DNA of 33,203 nt from Flavobacteriales bacterium (GCA_027491215.1 JAIXWP010000035.1:1-33203), one strand, 5' to 3'. Positions 11,363-21,012 are shown, counted from the first letter of the stretch. The notes: generated by a model not told the origin, from the sequence alone. Numbers and translations are program-made.

Positions 11363-11446
11363 ATTTAAGTGATTCTTTTTGCGATTGTTATGTAAACTAT
11401 CCAAAAAATGAATACCTTGGACTAGCCTTTTGAAAACCAAACCTCT

Positions 11447-12823
11447 ATGAACAGAAAACTTTACCTACTGGTAGCCATGCTTTTCATTTCTGTAAAAGCA
11501 TTTACACAAACTCCATTTTGGACAGAGGATTTCGGAACGGGATGCAACGCCGAACAACTTGCTACAAGTTATGTTGGACCGAATGGTTCTTGGACTATTG
11601 TTAATACAGGAACGAATCAAACTTCTGCCAATACTTGGTTTATCAGCGCTACAGAAAATGGAAATGCTCCTGGACAATGCGGCAGTGGTTGCGGTAATGA
11701 TCGATCGCTCCACCTTGGTGCCCTCAATTCACCATTAGGATCAGATTTAGGGGCCGCTTATTATGAAGGCCTGCAAGGTTTCTGCGGTTTTTTCCCTTGT
11801 GCAGCAACAAACAAGCGAGTTGAATCACCAACTATCAACTGCACAGGGATCTATGATATCACTATTTCATTCTCCTACATCGAGGGTGGAAATGCTATAG
11901 ACAACGCAACTATGTGGCTCTACGATGGTGTTTCATGGTCGCTTTGGCTAGATTTAGGAAAAACTTTTTCTGCTGGGTGCAGCCCACAAGGACTCTGGAC
12001 TGGTTTCACAGCGGGATTGCCTTCTTACGTGTTCAATAACCCCAATGTAAAAATTGGTTTTCAATGGACCAATAACGATGACGGTGATGCTACAGATCCG
12101 AGCTTTGCGGTCGATGACATCGAACTTTCAGCGGATGTCAACGTCGATATCATTCCCCCGCAATTGACTTGTATCGGGGATCAAGTGTTCGAAGCGAATA
12201 CGGATTGTGAATTTATTCTACCGAATTTTCTTTCTCAAATTACGGTGACCGATAATGTGGATCAAGATGTTGAATTGACTCAGAGTCCTGCTGGACCTGT
12301 TGCTATTGGTGTCGGTATAACAGCGGTTACCATCACCGCTACAGATGATGCGGGTAATTCTTCTACGTGCACTATTGAGGTCTTGGTGGATGACGCTACT
12401 CCTCCAGTGCTCACTTGTTCTAGTGACGTGCAAGTAATCTCGGCGAATGGTGTGGATGCTTTTGTTGACGTGCCAGCTGCATTTGCCCAAGACAACTGTT
12501 CAGCAGTTACCTTAATCAACGACTATAATAATACTTCTGATGCTGATGGTACTTATCCGCTTGGAATTACGATAGTCACTTGGACAGCTACAGATGTCAA
12601 TGGCAATAGCGAAACATGCGAAACTACCGTCAATGTAGTGGATGGTGATTGCTGCACGGGAGACTTCAATTGTGATGGCCTCGTTGGTGTGAGCGACCTT
12701 ATTTTCTTCATGGCATCATATAGTTGTCAGGGGACTTGTCAGGCCGATCTATCTGACGATGGGGTAGTAGGAGCGGCAGATCTCTTGATTTTCATGGATT
12801 TGTTCGGCACCGTCTGTCCTTAA
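11447..12823 (+). CDS. Secreted protein with HYR repeats and dockerin-like C-terminus
   Basis: The 458-residue product begins with a signal peptide (about residues 1-21, ending KAFTQ). Residues 22-230 look like a beta-sandwich of the MAM/jelly-roll type, ending SFAVDDIELS, with many cysteines. Two HYR-type (hyalin repeat, Ig-like) modules follow at about 234-316 and 317-398, each opening with PP.LTC and containing ATD.(A/V)NGNS-like motifs. The last 55 residues hold two EF-hand/dockerin-like loops, GDFNCDGLVGVSDL (405-418) and ADLSDDGVVGAADL (433-446). Such tails are common at the ends of secreted Bacteroidota proteins. There is no typical type IX C-terminal sorting domain. It stands alone between the gdhA terminator and the guaB promoter. 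Adhesion or surface binding is plausible; no catalytic site is visible. Confidence 0.85.
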   Translation: MNRKLYLLVAMLFISVKAFTQTPFWTEDFGTGCNAEQLATSYVGPNGSWTIVNTGTNQTSANTWFISATENGNAPGQCGSGCGNDRSLHLGALNSPLGSDLGAAYYEGLQGFCGFFPCAATNKRVESPTINCTGIYDITISFSYIEGGNAIDNATMWLYDGVSWSLWLDLGKTFSAGCSPQGLWTGFTAGLPSYVFNNPNVKIGFQWTNNDDGDATDPSFAVDDIELSADVNVDIIPPQLTCIGDQVFEANTDCEFILPNFLSQITVTDNVDQDVELTQSPAGPVAIGVGITAVTITATDDAGNSSTCTIEVLVDDATPPVLTCSSDVQVISANGVDAFVDVPAAFAQDNCSAVTLINDYNNTSDADGTYPLGITIVTWTATDVNGNSETCETTVNVVDGDCCTGDFNCDGLVGVSDLIFFMASYSCQGTCQADLSDDGVVGAADLLIFMDLFGTVCP

Positions 12824-12852
12824 TTCACAGACCATTAACATCCATTTCATTT

Positions 12853-12879
12853 TTGGTAGGCGTTCTCTTAGTATATTTG
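12853..12879 (+). promoter_or_regulatory. Promoter for guaB
   Basis: A -33 TTG (12853-12855, within TTTTGG) and a -7 TATATTTG (12872-12879) are separated by 16 bases, fitting the Bacteroidota primary sigma factor pattern. Transcription would begin near 12886, about 30 bases before the ATG. Confidence 0.65.
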
Positions 12880-12914
12880 CACGAATTTATTTAATAAGGT
12901 AAATTCAAACGTTC

Positions 12915-14390
12915 ATGTCTTATTTATCAGAAAAGCTTGTAGGTGAGGGTCTTACCTACGATGATGTACTACTCGTTCCAGCCTATTCAGAGGTATTGCC
13001 ACGCGAGGTTGTCATCAAATCAAATTTCTCACGAAATATTATTCTAAACACTCCCATCGTCTCTGCCGCAATGGATACGGTCACTGAGTCTGCAATGGCT
13101 ATTGCCATGGCACGCGAAGGTGGAATCGGAGTGATCCATAAAAATATGCCCATCGCTGCGCAAGCGGCGGAGGTCAGAAAGGTAAAGCGCTCGGAAAGCG
13201 GAATGATTCAAGATCCTGTAACGCTTCTCGAGTCAGCAAACGTGGGCGATGCTCTGCAATTAATGGCAGAAAATAAAATTGGTGGAATTCCAGTAGTCGA
13301 TGAAAACGGTATCCTTAAAGGTATTGTTACCAACCGAGATCTTCGCTTCGAAAAAATCAACTCTCGCCCTATCACAGAAGTGATGACGTCACAAAACATT
13401 GTCACGACGAAGAAGTCGCAAGACTTAAAAGAGGCGGAATCTATTCTTCAAGAAAGAAAAATTGAGAAACTACCGGTCGTTGATGACAACGGTAAATTGG
13501 TAGGCCTCATTACCTATAAAGACATCATCAAGCTTCGCAAGTACCCCAACTCATGTAAAGATAAGTTTGGTCGTTTGCGCGTTGCTGCCGCTGTCGGTGT
13601 GACATTCGACACGCTGGATAGAGCGGAAGCGCTTGTGAAAGCGGGAGTAGATGCCATCATCATCGATACAGCTCACGGACATTCAGCAGGCGTAATTAAG
13701 ACGTTGAAGGAAGTGAAAGCGAAGTTTGGAGGTCAAGTCGATGTGATCGTTGGAAACATTGCAACTGCTGCTGCCGCAAAAGCACTGGCTGAGGCAGGTG
13801 CAGATGGCGTGAAGGTAGGAATCGGCCCTGGTTCGATTTGTACTACCCGCGTTATTGCAGGTGTAGGAGTTCCTCAATTGACAGCTGTAATGGATGTTGC
13901 TGAAGGACTTCAAGGCACAGGCATTCCATTCATCGCAGATGGTGGTATCCGTTATACTGGAGATATCGCTAAGGCTATTGCAGCCGGAGCGTCTACTGTG
14001 ATGGTAGGTTCAATGCTTGCAGGAGTGGAAGAGTCTCCTGGAGAAACGATCATTTACGAAGGAAGAAAATTCAAATCATACCGCGGAATGGGAAGTCTGG
14101 AGGCTATGCAACATGGCTCGAAGGACCGTTATTTCCAAGATGCGGAAGACGATATTAAAAAATTAGTACCTGAGGGAATCTCAGGTCGCGTACCATACAA
14201 GGGAAGTGTTCAAGAGGTGATGTACCAAGTGATTGGTGGTCTCCGTGCCGGAATGGGATACTGCGGTGCTGCAAGTGTTCAACACCTTCAGCAAGCTAAG
14301 TTTATTAGAATTACCAATGCCGGAATCAAGGAAAGCCACCCGCATGATGTATTCATAACCCGCGAAGCACCTAATTATAGCCACAAGTAG
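12915..14390 (+). CDS. guaB: IMP dehydrogenase
   Basis: The 491-residue enzyme oxidises IMP to XMP with NAD, the committed step of guanine nucleotide synthesis. The TIM barrel is interrupted by two CBS domains (about 95-150 and 155-212), the usual Bateman module that binds adenine and guanine nucleotides. [11 protein letters not shown] (302-312) holds the catalytic Cys309. [20 protein letters not shown] and the active-site flap region [11 protein letters not shown] follow, as in all bacterial enzymes. Length is standard (about 488). It has its own promoter and is followed by a gap of 62 bases with another -7 element, so it is probably monocistronic. guaA is not in the window. Confidence 0.97.
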   Translation: MSYLSEKLVGEGLTYDDVLLVPAYSEVLPREVVIKSNFSRNIILNTPIVSAAMDTVTESAMAIAMAREGGIGVIHKNMPIAAQAAEVRKVKRSESGMIQDPVTLLESANVGDALQLMAENKIGGIPVVDENGILKGIVTNRDLRFEKINSRPITEVMTSQNIVTTKKSQDLKEAESILQERKIEKLPVVDDNGKLVGLITYKDIIKLRKYPNSCKDKFGRLRVAAAVGVTFDTLDRAEALVKAGVDAIIIDTAHGHSAGVIKTLKEVKAKFGGQVDVIVGNIATAAAAKALAEAGADGVKVGIGPGSICTTRVIAGVGVPQLTAVMDVAEGLQGTGIPFIADGGIRYTGDIAKAIAAGASTVMVGSMLAGVEESPGETIIYEGRKFKSYRGMGSLEAMQHGSKDRYFQDAEDDIKKLVPEGISGRVPYKGSVQEVMYQVIGGLRAGMGYCGAASVQHLQQAKFIRITNAGIKESHPHDVFITREAPNYSHK

Positions 14391-14413
14391 GGCCATAGTT
14401 GCTTCTCTGGTAT

Positions 14414-14421
14414 TACATTTG
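14414..14421 (+). promoter_or_regulatory. Promoter -7 element for the PPIase operon
   Basis: TACATTTG matches TAnnTTTG exactly and lies 31 bases before the ATG of the first PPIase gene. The nearest TTG (14399-14401) is only 12 bases upstream, so the -33 half is poor. Confidence 0.5.
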
Positions 14422-14452
14422 CCATCCTTTGTTTTTAAAACTATAAGTATTT

Positions 14453-16390
14453 ATGAAGTTGCTTAACCTTTTTGCTGCTTTGGTGATTTTCACCACTTTG
14501 AGTTTTTCTGCTTTTTCACAAGATAAAAAAGCAACCATTCTCACCATTCAAGGAGAGAACATCACACTCGAAGAATTCGAGAATATTTTTAGAAAAAACA
14601 ACAGAGATTCAGTCATCACGCAAAAATCGCTGGATGACTATATGGAGTTGTTTATCAATTTTAAACTGAAGGTAAGAGAGGCGAAGGCGCTCGGTTTAGA
14701 TACCGTGGCTAAATTCAAAACTGAACTTGAAGGCTATCGCGCTACACTCGCTCGTCCTTATCTAACAGACACGGACATGCTCAACGGCATGATGCGTGAA
14801 GCTTACGACCGATCGAAACAAGAGGTTCGTGCAAGCCACATCCTTATCAATTGCGATCCTTCAGCTTCTCCAGAAGACACCCTCAAGGCTTACAACAGAG
14901 CTATGGAGGCTAGAAAGAAAATTTTGGATGGAGCTAAGTTCGATGCGACGGCAAAAGAATACAGCCAAGATCCAAGCGCTAAGGATAATGGCGGTGATCT
15001 CGGATACTTTACTGTTTTCCAAATGGTGTATCAATTTGAAGATGGCGCGTACTCAACTCCTGTAGGACAAGTATCAATGCCGGTGCGCACTCGCTATGGC
15101 TACCATGTAATCAAAGTGACCGATAAGCGCACTGCACGTGGAGAAATCCATGTTGCACATATCATGGTGAAAGAGAAGAAAGAAGAAAATGGAGCAGCAA
15201 ATGCTTCTGCAAAAGCAAAAGAAATTTATGACAAGGCTATGGCTGGTGAGTCTTTTACTGACCTCGCTGCCAAGTACAGTGATGATGGTTCTACAAGCAA
15301 ATCAGGCGGAGAACTTCCTTGGTTCGGAACTAATAAAATGGTGGCAGAATTTGAAGAGGCTGCATTCGCTTTAAAGAATGATGGAGAGATTTCAGCTCCG
15401 ATCAAAACATCATACGGCTGGCACATTATCAAACGTCTAGGCTACAGAACAATCGGTACCTACGAGGAGTCAGAGAAGAAAATTAAGAGTGATGTTTCAA
15501 GAGACGGACGTAGCGAAAAAACTAAGAACTCATTTGTTTCTAAGTTGAAGAAAGAATACAAGTTTACTTATGATGAGAAACTTGTAAATGAAATGGCTGC
15601 TACTGCTGATACATCTGTGTTTAAAGGAACTTGGAACGTTAGCAGCAAGTTGTTGAAGAAGCCAATGTTCACGATTGATGGAAAGAAATATCCTGCAAGC
15701 GAATTCCATAAAGTGATCACAGATCGTATGAAAATTCGTACGAAACAGACTCCTGCAGATTACATTCGTTCTGAAGCAAAAGTTTATGCTGAAAATGCAT
15801 TATTGAAACACGAAGACACAAAGCTAGAAGGCAAACACGATGCCTTCCGTCTATTGATGAATGAATATCGTGAGGGTATCTTGTTGTTCGAATTGACGGA
15901 TCAAAAGGTGTGGTCAAAGGCGGTGAAGGATTCAACTGGTCTGCAGAATTTTTATGATAACAACAAGTCGAAATTCATGTGGCCTGAGCGTATCGATGTG
16001 ACTTTCTACACTTGTGCAAATGAGCAAATCGCTGCAAAAGTGCGTGAACTAATCGCTCAGGGAGTTTCTAATTCTGATATCGCTTCGCAAATCAATAAAG
16101 ATACTCAACTCAATATTCAAATTGAAGAAGGTGTGTTTGCAAAAGAGGATAGAGATATTCTTGAAAATGTAGCTTGGAAAAAAGGATTGAGCATGAACAT
16201 CCCGTACAATGGACAATTCGTTATTGCTAATGTGAAAGATGTGATCGCAAGCACTCCAAAGAAATTCTCAGAATGTCGTGGTCTTGTAACGTCTGAATAT
16301 CAAAACTATTTAGAAGAGCAGTGGATCAAAGAGTTGCGAACTAAATATTCTTCAAGCATAAATAAGCAAGTGCTTCACTCCATTAAATAA
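14453..16390 (+). CDS. Periplasmic peptidyl-prolyl isomerase with two parvulin domains
   Basis: A 645-residue exported protein with a signal peptide (about 1-22, ending SAFSQ). A SurA-like helical N-terminal region (about 25-120) precedes two parvulin-type rotamase domains. The first (about 123-225) runs from RASHILIN through GGDLGYF to GYHVIKVTD. The second (about 228-335) runs from VAHIMVKE through GGELPWFG to GWHIIKRLG. The C-terminal 300 residues are less conserved and may hold a second chaperone lobe. Such proteins help outer-membrane proteins fold in the periplasm. It is the first gene of a three-gene operon: its stop overlaps the next ATG by one base, and two further SurA-like genes follow. 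A -7 element precedes it. Confidence 0.92.
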   Translation: MKLLNLFAALVIFTTLSFSAFSQDKKATILTIQGENITLEEFENIFRKNNRDSVITQKSLDDYMELFINFKLKVREAKALGLDTVAKFKTELEGYRATLARPYLTDTDMLNGMMREAYDRSKQEVRASHILINCDPSASPEDTLKAYNRAMEARKKILDGAKFDATAKEYSQDPSAKDNGGDLGYFTVFQMVYQFEDGAYSTPVGQVSMPVRTRYGYHVIKVTDKRTARGEIHVAHIMVKEKKEENGAANASAKAKEIYDKAMAGESFTDLAAKYSDDGSTSKSGGELPWFGTNKMVAEFEEAAFALKNDGEISAPIKTSYGWHIIKRLGYRTIGTYEESEKKIKSDVSRDGRSEKTKNSFVSKLKKEYKFTYDEKLVNEMAATADTSVFKGTWNVSSKLLKKPMFTIDGKKYPASEFHKVITDRMKIRTKQTPADYIRSEAKVYAENALLKHEDTKLEGKHDAFRLLMNEYREGILLFELTDQKVWSKAVKDSTGLQNFYDNNKSKFMWPERIDVTFYTCANEQIAAKVRELIAQGVSNSDIASQINKDTQLNIQIEEGVFAKEDRDILENVAWKKGLSMNIPYNGQFVIANVKDVIASTPKKFSECRGLVTSEYQNYLEEQWIKELRTKYSSSINKQVLHSIK

Positions 16391-17244
16391 TGAGAAAAGG
16401 AATTTTCTTCATACTGCTCGCTGCTTTTTTCGGCAACGCTTGTAACAAAAATCAAGCGTCCGACGCCATAGTAGCACAAGTAGGAGAGAAAACCCTCACG
16501 TGGGCAGAATTGGAAGATGTTATTCCAAATAACTCTTCCCCTGAAGACAGTATCAATCTTAGCGAAACCTACATCAATGATTGGGTGCGCGAGCAAGTGG
16601 TGCTTCGACAGGCTGAAGAAAATCTTTCCAACGAACAAAAGAACTTTGATGAACTCATAGAAAATTATCGAAAGTCGCTTTTGACCTATTCGTATGAACA
16701 AGAATTGGTTCGACAAAAGTTGGATACAAATGTGAACGAAGAGGAGATAGAGAAGTACTATAATGACAACATCAAAAACTTTGAATTGAAGGACTACATC
16801 GTAAAGGTGAAGTTCTGCGCGCTTTCTTCGGACAGCAAAGATTTGAAGCAAATGAAAAAACTCTTCTATTCTTCTGAATCAGGCGACTTAGTGAAGTGGG
16901 AGGCATTGTGTATTGAAAAGCAAGCGGCTTATTATTTTGATGAAGATCGCTGGATGCTGTGGGAAGACTTAGTTCAGAAAATTCCACTGGAGATTTTTGA
17001 CGTAGAATCTTTTCTTAAGAAAAACAAAAGCATCGAACTTGAAAGAAACGGAAACACGCATTTTATTTCTTTCCTCGATTATCAGCTCAGCGGAAGTCAA
17101 TCACCATTGAGCTTTGAGAGAGAGAAGATAAAAGACATGATTATTAACAAAAGAAAAATTGAACTACTTACCAGAATGAGAGAGGACTTGTATCAGCAAG
17201 CGATGGAGAAGAAGGAAGTGGAGATTTTTACCAATAAGAAATGA
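16390..17244 (+). CDS. SurA-N-like periplasmic chaperone without rotamase domain
   Basis: The 284-residue product has an N-terminal hydrophobic segment ending FFGNAC, which could be a loose lipobox with Cys18 lipidated or simply a signal peptide. The sequence after it (VAQVGEKTLTWAELEDVIP) resembles the start of SurA/PpiD N-terminal domains, as does the long helical stretch and the EEIEKYYNDNIKNFELKDY segment where a parvulin domain would begin. The parvulin core motifs (HILI, GG.LG, GYHI) are absent. It is therefore probably a chaperone-only paralogue. It overlaps the gene before by 1 base and surA after by 4 bases, so the three products are made together and may work as a set. The lipoprotein call is uncertain. 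Confidence 0.8.
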   Translation: MRKGIFFILLAAFFGNACNKNQASDAIVAQVGEKTLTWAELEDVIPNNSSPEDSINLSETYINDWVREQVVLRQAEENLSNEQKNFDELIENYRKSLLTYSYEQELVRQKLDTNVNEEEIEKYYNDNIKNFELKDYIVKVKFCALSSDSKDLKQMKKLFYSSESGDLVKWEALCIEKQAAYYFDEDRWMLWEDLVQKIPLEIFDVESFLKKNKSIELERNGNTHFISFLDYQLSGSQSPLSFEREKIKDMIINKRKIELLTRMREDLYQQAMEKKEVEIFTNKK

Positions 17245-18581
17245 AAAAATTAATCGCAATATTTTTCCTTGCACCATTTTTATCACTGGCTCAGGGCGAA
17301 ATAGTAGATAAAATCATCGGTGTAGTTGGAGATGAAATCATCTTGTATTCTGATGTGAAAGCCGCTATTCTAGAGCGCTCTCAAGGAAAGACAACTGTTG
17401 CTAGTCCAGCAGAAACTTGCGCCATCTATGAAGATCTACTTTATCAAAAATTACTTCTAAATCAATCGCGTCTTGATAGTATTGAGGTAGCAGATGCGGA
17501 AGTAGATATGCAAGTAGATCGCCGTATCAGTTATTTCGTTCAAATGTTTGGTAGCACGGAGCAATTCGAAGCTTACTATGGCAAGACCACTGCTCAAATG
17601 CGTGAAGAATATTTCGATTTGATCAAAGATCAATTGTTGGTGCAACGTATGCAACAAGAGATTACGAAGGAATTGAAGGTGACACCATCTGATGTACTGA
17701 AATACTACAACAATATTCCTGCTGATTCACTTCCATTGGTAGGTGAGCAAGTAGTGTATTCTCAAATTGTCATTGATCCCGCCATTCGCGAAACTGAGCG
17801 TCAACGGACGATTCAGTTTTTGGATTCTGTAAGAATGGATATTATGAATGGTAAGACATCCATGACGCTGCAAGCTGCTAAATGGAGTGAGGATCCAGGG
17901 TCGCGCTACAAAGGCGGTTGTTATCCACTTCAAAGAAAAGGATCCTTTGTTCCTGAATATGAAGCGGCAGTTATGAATACACCAGAGGGTAACTATTCTC
18001 CAGTTTTCAAAAGCGACTACGGTTATCACTTTGTGAAGGTGGTGGAAAAACGTGGCGACTTCTATGAATCATGTCACATCTTGATGAGTCCTAAGACATT
18101 TGAAGATGATTTGACACAAGCAAAAATCAAGTTAGATAGTTTGGCAAGCGATATTCGCGCGGGTAAAATCACATTCCCACAAGCAGCATCGCGTTACAGC
18201 ACAGATAAAAACACAGCGAATCAAGAAGGCCGCGTGGCAGATATTCAAACAGGAAGCAAGCACAATGTAGCCAACCTTGAACCTGAAACTAACCTAGCGC
18301 TAAGCGCACTTCAAGTGGGTGAGATTACCGAGCCATTGCTTATTAAAAAAGCAGATGGTAGTCAATCTTACGTAATGTATCGATTGGATAATAGAATTCC
18401 TGCACACAGAGCGACCATGGAACTCGACTTCGAAATATTCAAAATCGGAGCAGAAGACAATGCAAGCCAGAAGATTACGGATGATTGGGTGACAAAGAAA
18501 ATTCAAGGAACTTATGTTTCTGTTGACCCAGAGTTCGCTCCTTGTGGATTTGATTTTAGTTGGGTAAAAAACAAACCATAA
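17241..18581 (+). CDS. surA: SurA-type periplasmic chaperone/peptidyl-prolyl isomerase
   Basis: A 446-residue SurA family protein. A signal peptide (about 1-18, ending LSLAQG) is followed by the SurA hallmark VDKIIGVVGDEIILYSDV. The helical N-terminal domain (about 20-165) binds unfolded outer-membrane proteins. The first parvulin domain (about 170-272) is evident from WSEDPGSRYKGGCYPL and YGYHFVKVVEKR. A second, more divergent one (about 276-385) starts ESCHILMSPK. E. coli SurA is 428 residues with the same order. The ATG overlaps the stop of the preceding gene (ATGA). Three SurA-like genes in a row suggest division of labour in outer-membrane biogenesis, which includes TonB-dependent receptors such as that at 24117. 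Confidence 0.93.
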   Translation: MKKLIAIFFLAPFLSLAQGEIVDKIIGVVGDEIILYSDVKAAILERSQGKTTVASPAETCAIYEDLLYQKLLLNQSRLDSIEVADAEVDMQVDRRISYFVQMFGSTEQFEAYYGKTTAQMREEYFDLIKDQLLVQRMQQEITKELKVTPSDVLKYYNNIPADSLPLVGEQVVYSQIVIDPAIRETERQRTIQFLDSVRMDIMNGKTSMTLQAAKWSEDPGSRYKGGCYPLQRKGSFVPEYEAAVMNTPEGNYSPVFKSDYGYHFVKVVEKRGDFYESCHILMSPKTFEDDLTQAKIKLDSLASDIRAGKITFPQAASRYSTDKNTANQEGRVADIQTGSKHNVANLEPETNLALSALQVGEITEPLLIKKADGSQSYVMYRLDNRIPAHRATMELDFEIFKIGAEDNASQKITDDWVTKKIQGTYVSVDPEFAPCGFDFSWVKNKP

Positions 18582-18631
18582 AGTTCAATCGTTTATATTC
18601 GCAATAATAATCGTGTGAACGAATAACTACT

Positions 18632-19603
18632 ATGGCAGAAATTCAATTTAACTCGGACGCAGAAGCGCTCGATTCGCTGAAAGGAAAATATCAAGCTTTA
18701 CAACAAGAGATAAAGAAAGCCATCGTCGGTCAAGATGAGGTGGTGAAAAATGTGCTTATTTCTATTCTCGGAAATGGTCACTGTCTTTTAGTAGGTGTGC
18801 CCGGACTAGCAAAAACATTATTGGTAAATACGATCGCTCAATCTTTGGGTTTGAGCTTTAATCGTATCCAATTCACGCCCGACTTAATGCCGAGCGATAT
18901 CATTGGTTCTGAAATTTTGGATGGCGATCGCCAATTCAAATTTGTAAAAGGACCTTTATTTTCAAATATCATCCTTGCCGATGAGATCAACCGTACTCCA
19001 CCTAAAACACAATCTGCATTGCTTGAAGCGATGCAAGAAAGAAAGGTGACTGCGGCAGGTCAAACGTATTCGCTTCCTTCACCGTTCTTCGTTTTGGCAA
19101 CACAAAACCCCATCGAACAAGAAGGAACATACCCACTACCAGAAGCACAACTCGACCGTTTCATGTTCAATATTTGGGTGGATTATCCGACCTACCAAGA
19201 AGAATTGGAAATCGTGCGCAGTACTACTTCTAACAGAAAAGTAGAATTGAGATCAGTTATTTCTGGTGAGGAAATCACATTCTATCAGAACTTAATTCGC
19301 AAGATGCCAGTTACGGATCATGTGATTGAATATGCTGTTAAGCTTGTTGGAAAAACACGCCCTGGTGGAGAGTTTGCTCCAGAAATGGTGAATCAATTCT
19401 TATCGTGGGGAGCGGGACCTCGTGCGTCGCAAAACTTAATTGTTGCTGCAAAATGTAACGCTGCATTGAATGGTAAATACAGCCCAGATATCGAGGATAT
19501 TAAAGCAGTTGCTGTTCCAATTCTTCGTCACCGTATTGTGAGAAACTACAAAGCGGAAGCGGAAGGATATACAGTCGAAAAAATCGTAGCGGAGTTGCTC
19601 TAA
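18632..19603 (+). CDS. MoxR-family AAA+ ATPase
   Basis: The 323-residue protein belongs to the MoxR group of AAA+ ATPases (AAA_3 plus lid domain), chaperone-like factors that act on metal- or VWA-domain proteins. Walker A is GVPGLAKT (55-62), Walker B is IILADE (113-118), followed by INRTPPKTQSALLEAMQE, and sensor 1 is in LATQNPIEQEG. The C-terminal lid contains GAGPRASQNLI. In Bacteroidota moxR is usually followed by DUF58 and VWA/Bat genes. Here it is followed directly by a convergent gene whose stop abuts its own (TAATTA), so the usual partners are absent on this side. A near-consensus -7 element (TATATTCG, 18594-18601) suggests its own promoter after surA. Confidence 0.93.
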   Translation: MAEIQFNSDAEALDSLKGKYQALQQEIKKAIVGQDEVVKNVLISILGNGHCLLVGVPGLAKTLLVNTIAQSLGLSFNRIQFTPDLMPSDIIGSEILDGDRQFKFVKGPLFSNIILADEINRTPPKTQSALLEAMQERKVTAAGQTYSLPSPFFVLATQNPIEQEGTYPLPEAQLDRFMFNIWVDYPTYQEELEIVRSTTSNRKVELRSVISGEEITFYQNLIRKMPVTDHVIEYAVKLVGKTRPGGEFAPEMVNQFLSWGAGPRASQNLIVAAKCNAALNGKYSPDIEDIKAVAVPILRHRIVRNYKAEAEGYTVEKIVAELL

Positions 19604-20425
19604 TTATTTTTTTCTTAGAAAAATAGCGTAGCTAAAAATCATAGCCAACGCAAAATCCCATAAGTGCATTACTACTCCGGTAGTCAAATGAAACAAGACG
19701 CCCACTAGCAATAGGGGCGTTTTTATTTTTTTAAACCAGATTAAAATAGGAAATGCAAATTGATAGGCCATCACTCCGAAGGTGAGGGCTTTCATCAAGA
19801 ACCATTGATGCGTGATGCCTGAATTTTTAATCCAATCGGTCGAGAAGCGCTCGATTTCCAAAGTGTAGTATAATGCTTCACCCGAAGGCCACATGTCGCC
19901 ATTGAGCTTGTAAAGGGCTGCAACGAGGTAAAGCAGGACGATCTGTGCAATGCTCGCAGTGCGGCTCAGGTGATTAAGTATGTGTTGAAATGGCTCGTTT
20001 GTTTTCGTGCGCACAGGAATGCAGTAAAATGCCAACGCCAACATCAAAACATTTCCTGCATTGAACACATTGTATCCTGCATAAAAAAGCAACAGTCCTG
20101 TAAACCATGTCAAGAGTCTCGGCAACCAAACATGCTTGAATTCAAACATCGACGCAATGGCTCCTATCAGATGTGTCCAGAATACCCAAGGAAAAAGCGA
20201 AAGCTTGAACACCAAAGCATACGCGACATTCGTGGTGACGTTAGATGCACCACCGAATCTCATCAATACGGTTTCTGGTCCCCAAATTAAACTTCGAATA
20301 TCCCATGTCATGAAAATGGAAATGATAAACCAAGCGTACACGAGTCGAACAAACAAACGCAATGCGCCAGCATACTCCACGGGCTGCTGCATGCTGGTGA
20401 TATAGGTTTGCACTCTAGTGAACAT
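19604..20425 (-). CDS. HTTM-domain membrane protein
   Basis: A 273-residue protein with about six to eight hydrophobic helices. It resembles the HTTM family (horizontally transferred transmembrane domain), related to the membrane part of vitamin K-dependent gamma-glutamyl carboxylase. The diagnostic stretch is LYLVAALYKLNGDMWPSG, with the Lys-Leu pair and Trp-Pro-Ser-Gly, and a terminal LWDFALAMIFSYAIF. The full carboxylase is much longer, so a carboxylase activity should not be assumed. Its start overlaps the end of the DUF5819-like gene by 11 bases, so the two are translationally coupled. HTTM and DUF5819 proteins are often neighbours, which supports a functional pair. Its stop abuts that of moxR with no terminator between. 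Biochemical role unknown. Confidence 0.8.
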   Translation of the reverse strand: MFTRVQTYITSMQQPVEYAGALRLFVRLVYAWFIISIFMTWDIRSLIWGPETVLMRFGGASNVTTNVAYALVFKLSLFPWVFWTHLIGAIASMFEFKHVWLPRLLTWFTGLLLFYAGYNVFNAGNVLMLALAFYCIPVRTKTNEPFQHILNHLSRTASIAQIVLLYLVAALYKLNGDMWPSGEALYYTLEIERFSTDWIKNSGITHQWFLMKALTFGVMAYQFAFPILIWFKKIKTPLLLVGVLFHLTTGVVMHLWDFALAMIFSYAIFLRKK

Positions 20426-21011
20426 CGGTATTATATTTCATGGAGGGAAAAACGAGCTCACCCCATTTCTCATGCTCATTAGCACCGAAAATCGGAGTAA
20501 ATTGGTATGTGAGTCTTAGTTGAAGACTATCTTGAATATCGCTACCGACGTGTCTTTCATGCATTTCATAAACAAAGTACACCGCCTTGTTATAATCGAA
20601 TGATTTAGTAATAGCATCTAATTTTTGAATACCATTTTCATAGTATAAATTATTTGCAACTACAGAAGAAAGTCCACTGCAAATGCTCTGTTCGATATAC
20701 TCCATGCGGTGTCTGCTATCATAGCCGTAGGTGCTTGTTGCGTCTTGCCAAGACATCCAGTGATCATTTGCTTTAACCCGAAACTCCAACTGCACATCAT
20801 ATGCAGGAACCTCCGGTGCAAACATGGTCCATGACTGATGAAAGAATGGAACGGTATAGCTCGTGCTCAACGCTCGTACAGAAGAAGGGAGTGGAATAAA
20901 ATCAAGCGCATAGATGCCCACCATAATGAAATGGAACGCAAGGACAGCAAGGCCTGCCAAACTGATATAAGTTAGTTTTTTACTCAACTTTTTTCGATGA
21001 GCTACAAACAT
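20415..21011 (-). CDS. DUF5819-like membrane-anchored protein
   Basis: A 198-residue protein with a basic N-terminus, one membrane helix (about 14-35) and a soluble outer part of about 160 residues. FFHQSWTMFAPEVP (about 55-68) matches the F.Q.W..FAP.P signature I associate with DUF5819 proteins, which typically accompany HTTM membrane proteins. The soluble part looks beta-rich (YDVQLEFRVKANDHWMSW, LQLRLTYQFTPIFG). There is no catalytic motif I recognise. It overlaps the HTTM gene by 11 bases and is divergent from fahA, with only 50 bases between the two start codons. That gap contains a perfect palindrome, which may control both. The family call is by motif recall and is moderately sure. Confidence 0.7.
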   Translation of the reverse strand: MFVAHRKKLSKKLTYISLAGLAVLAFHFIMVGIYALDFIPLPSSVRALSTSYTVPFFHQSWTMFAPEVPAYDVQLEFRVKANDHWMSWQDATSTYGYDSRHRMEYIEQSICSGLSSVVANNLYYENGIQKLDAITKSFDYNKAVYFVYEMHERHVGSDIQDSLQLRLTYQFTPIFGANEHEKWGELVFPSMKYNTDVH

Positions 21012-21012
21012 A

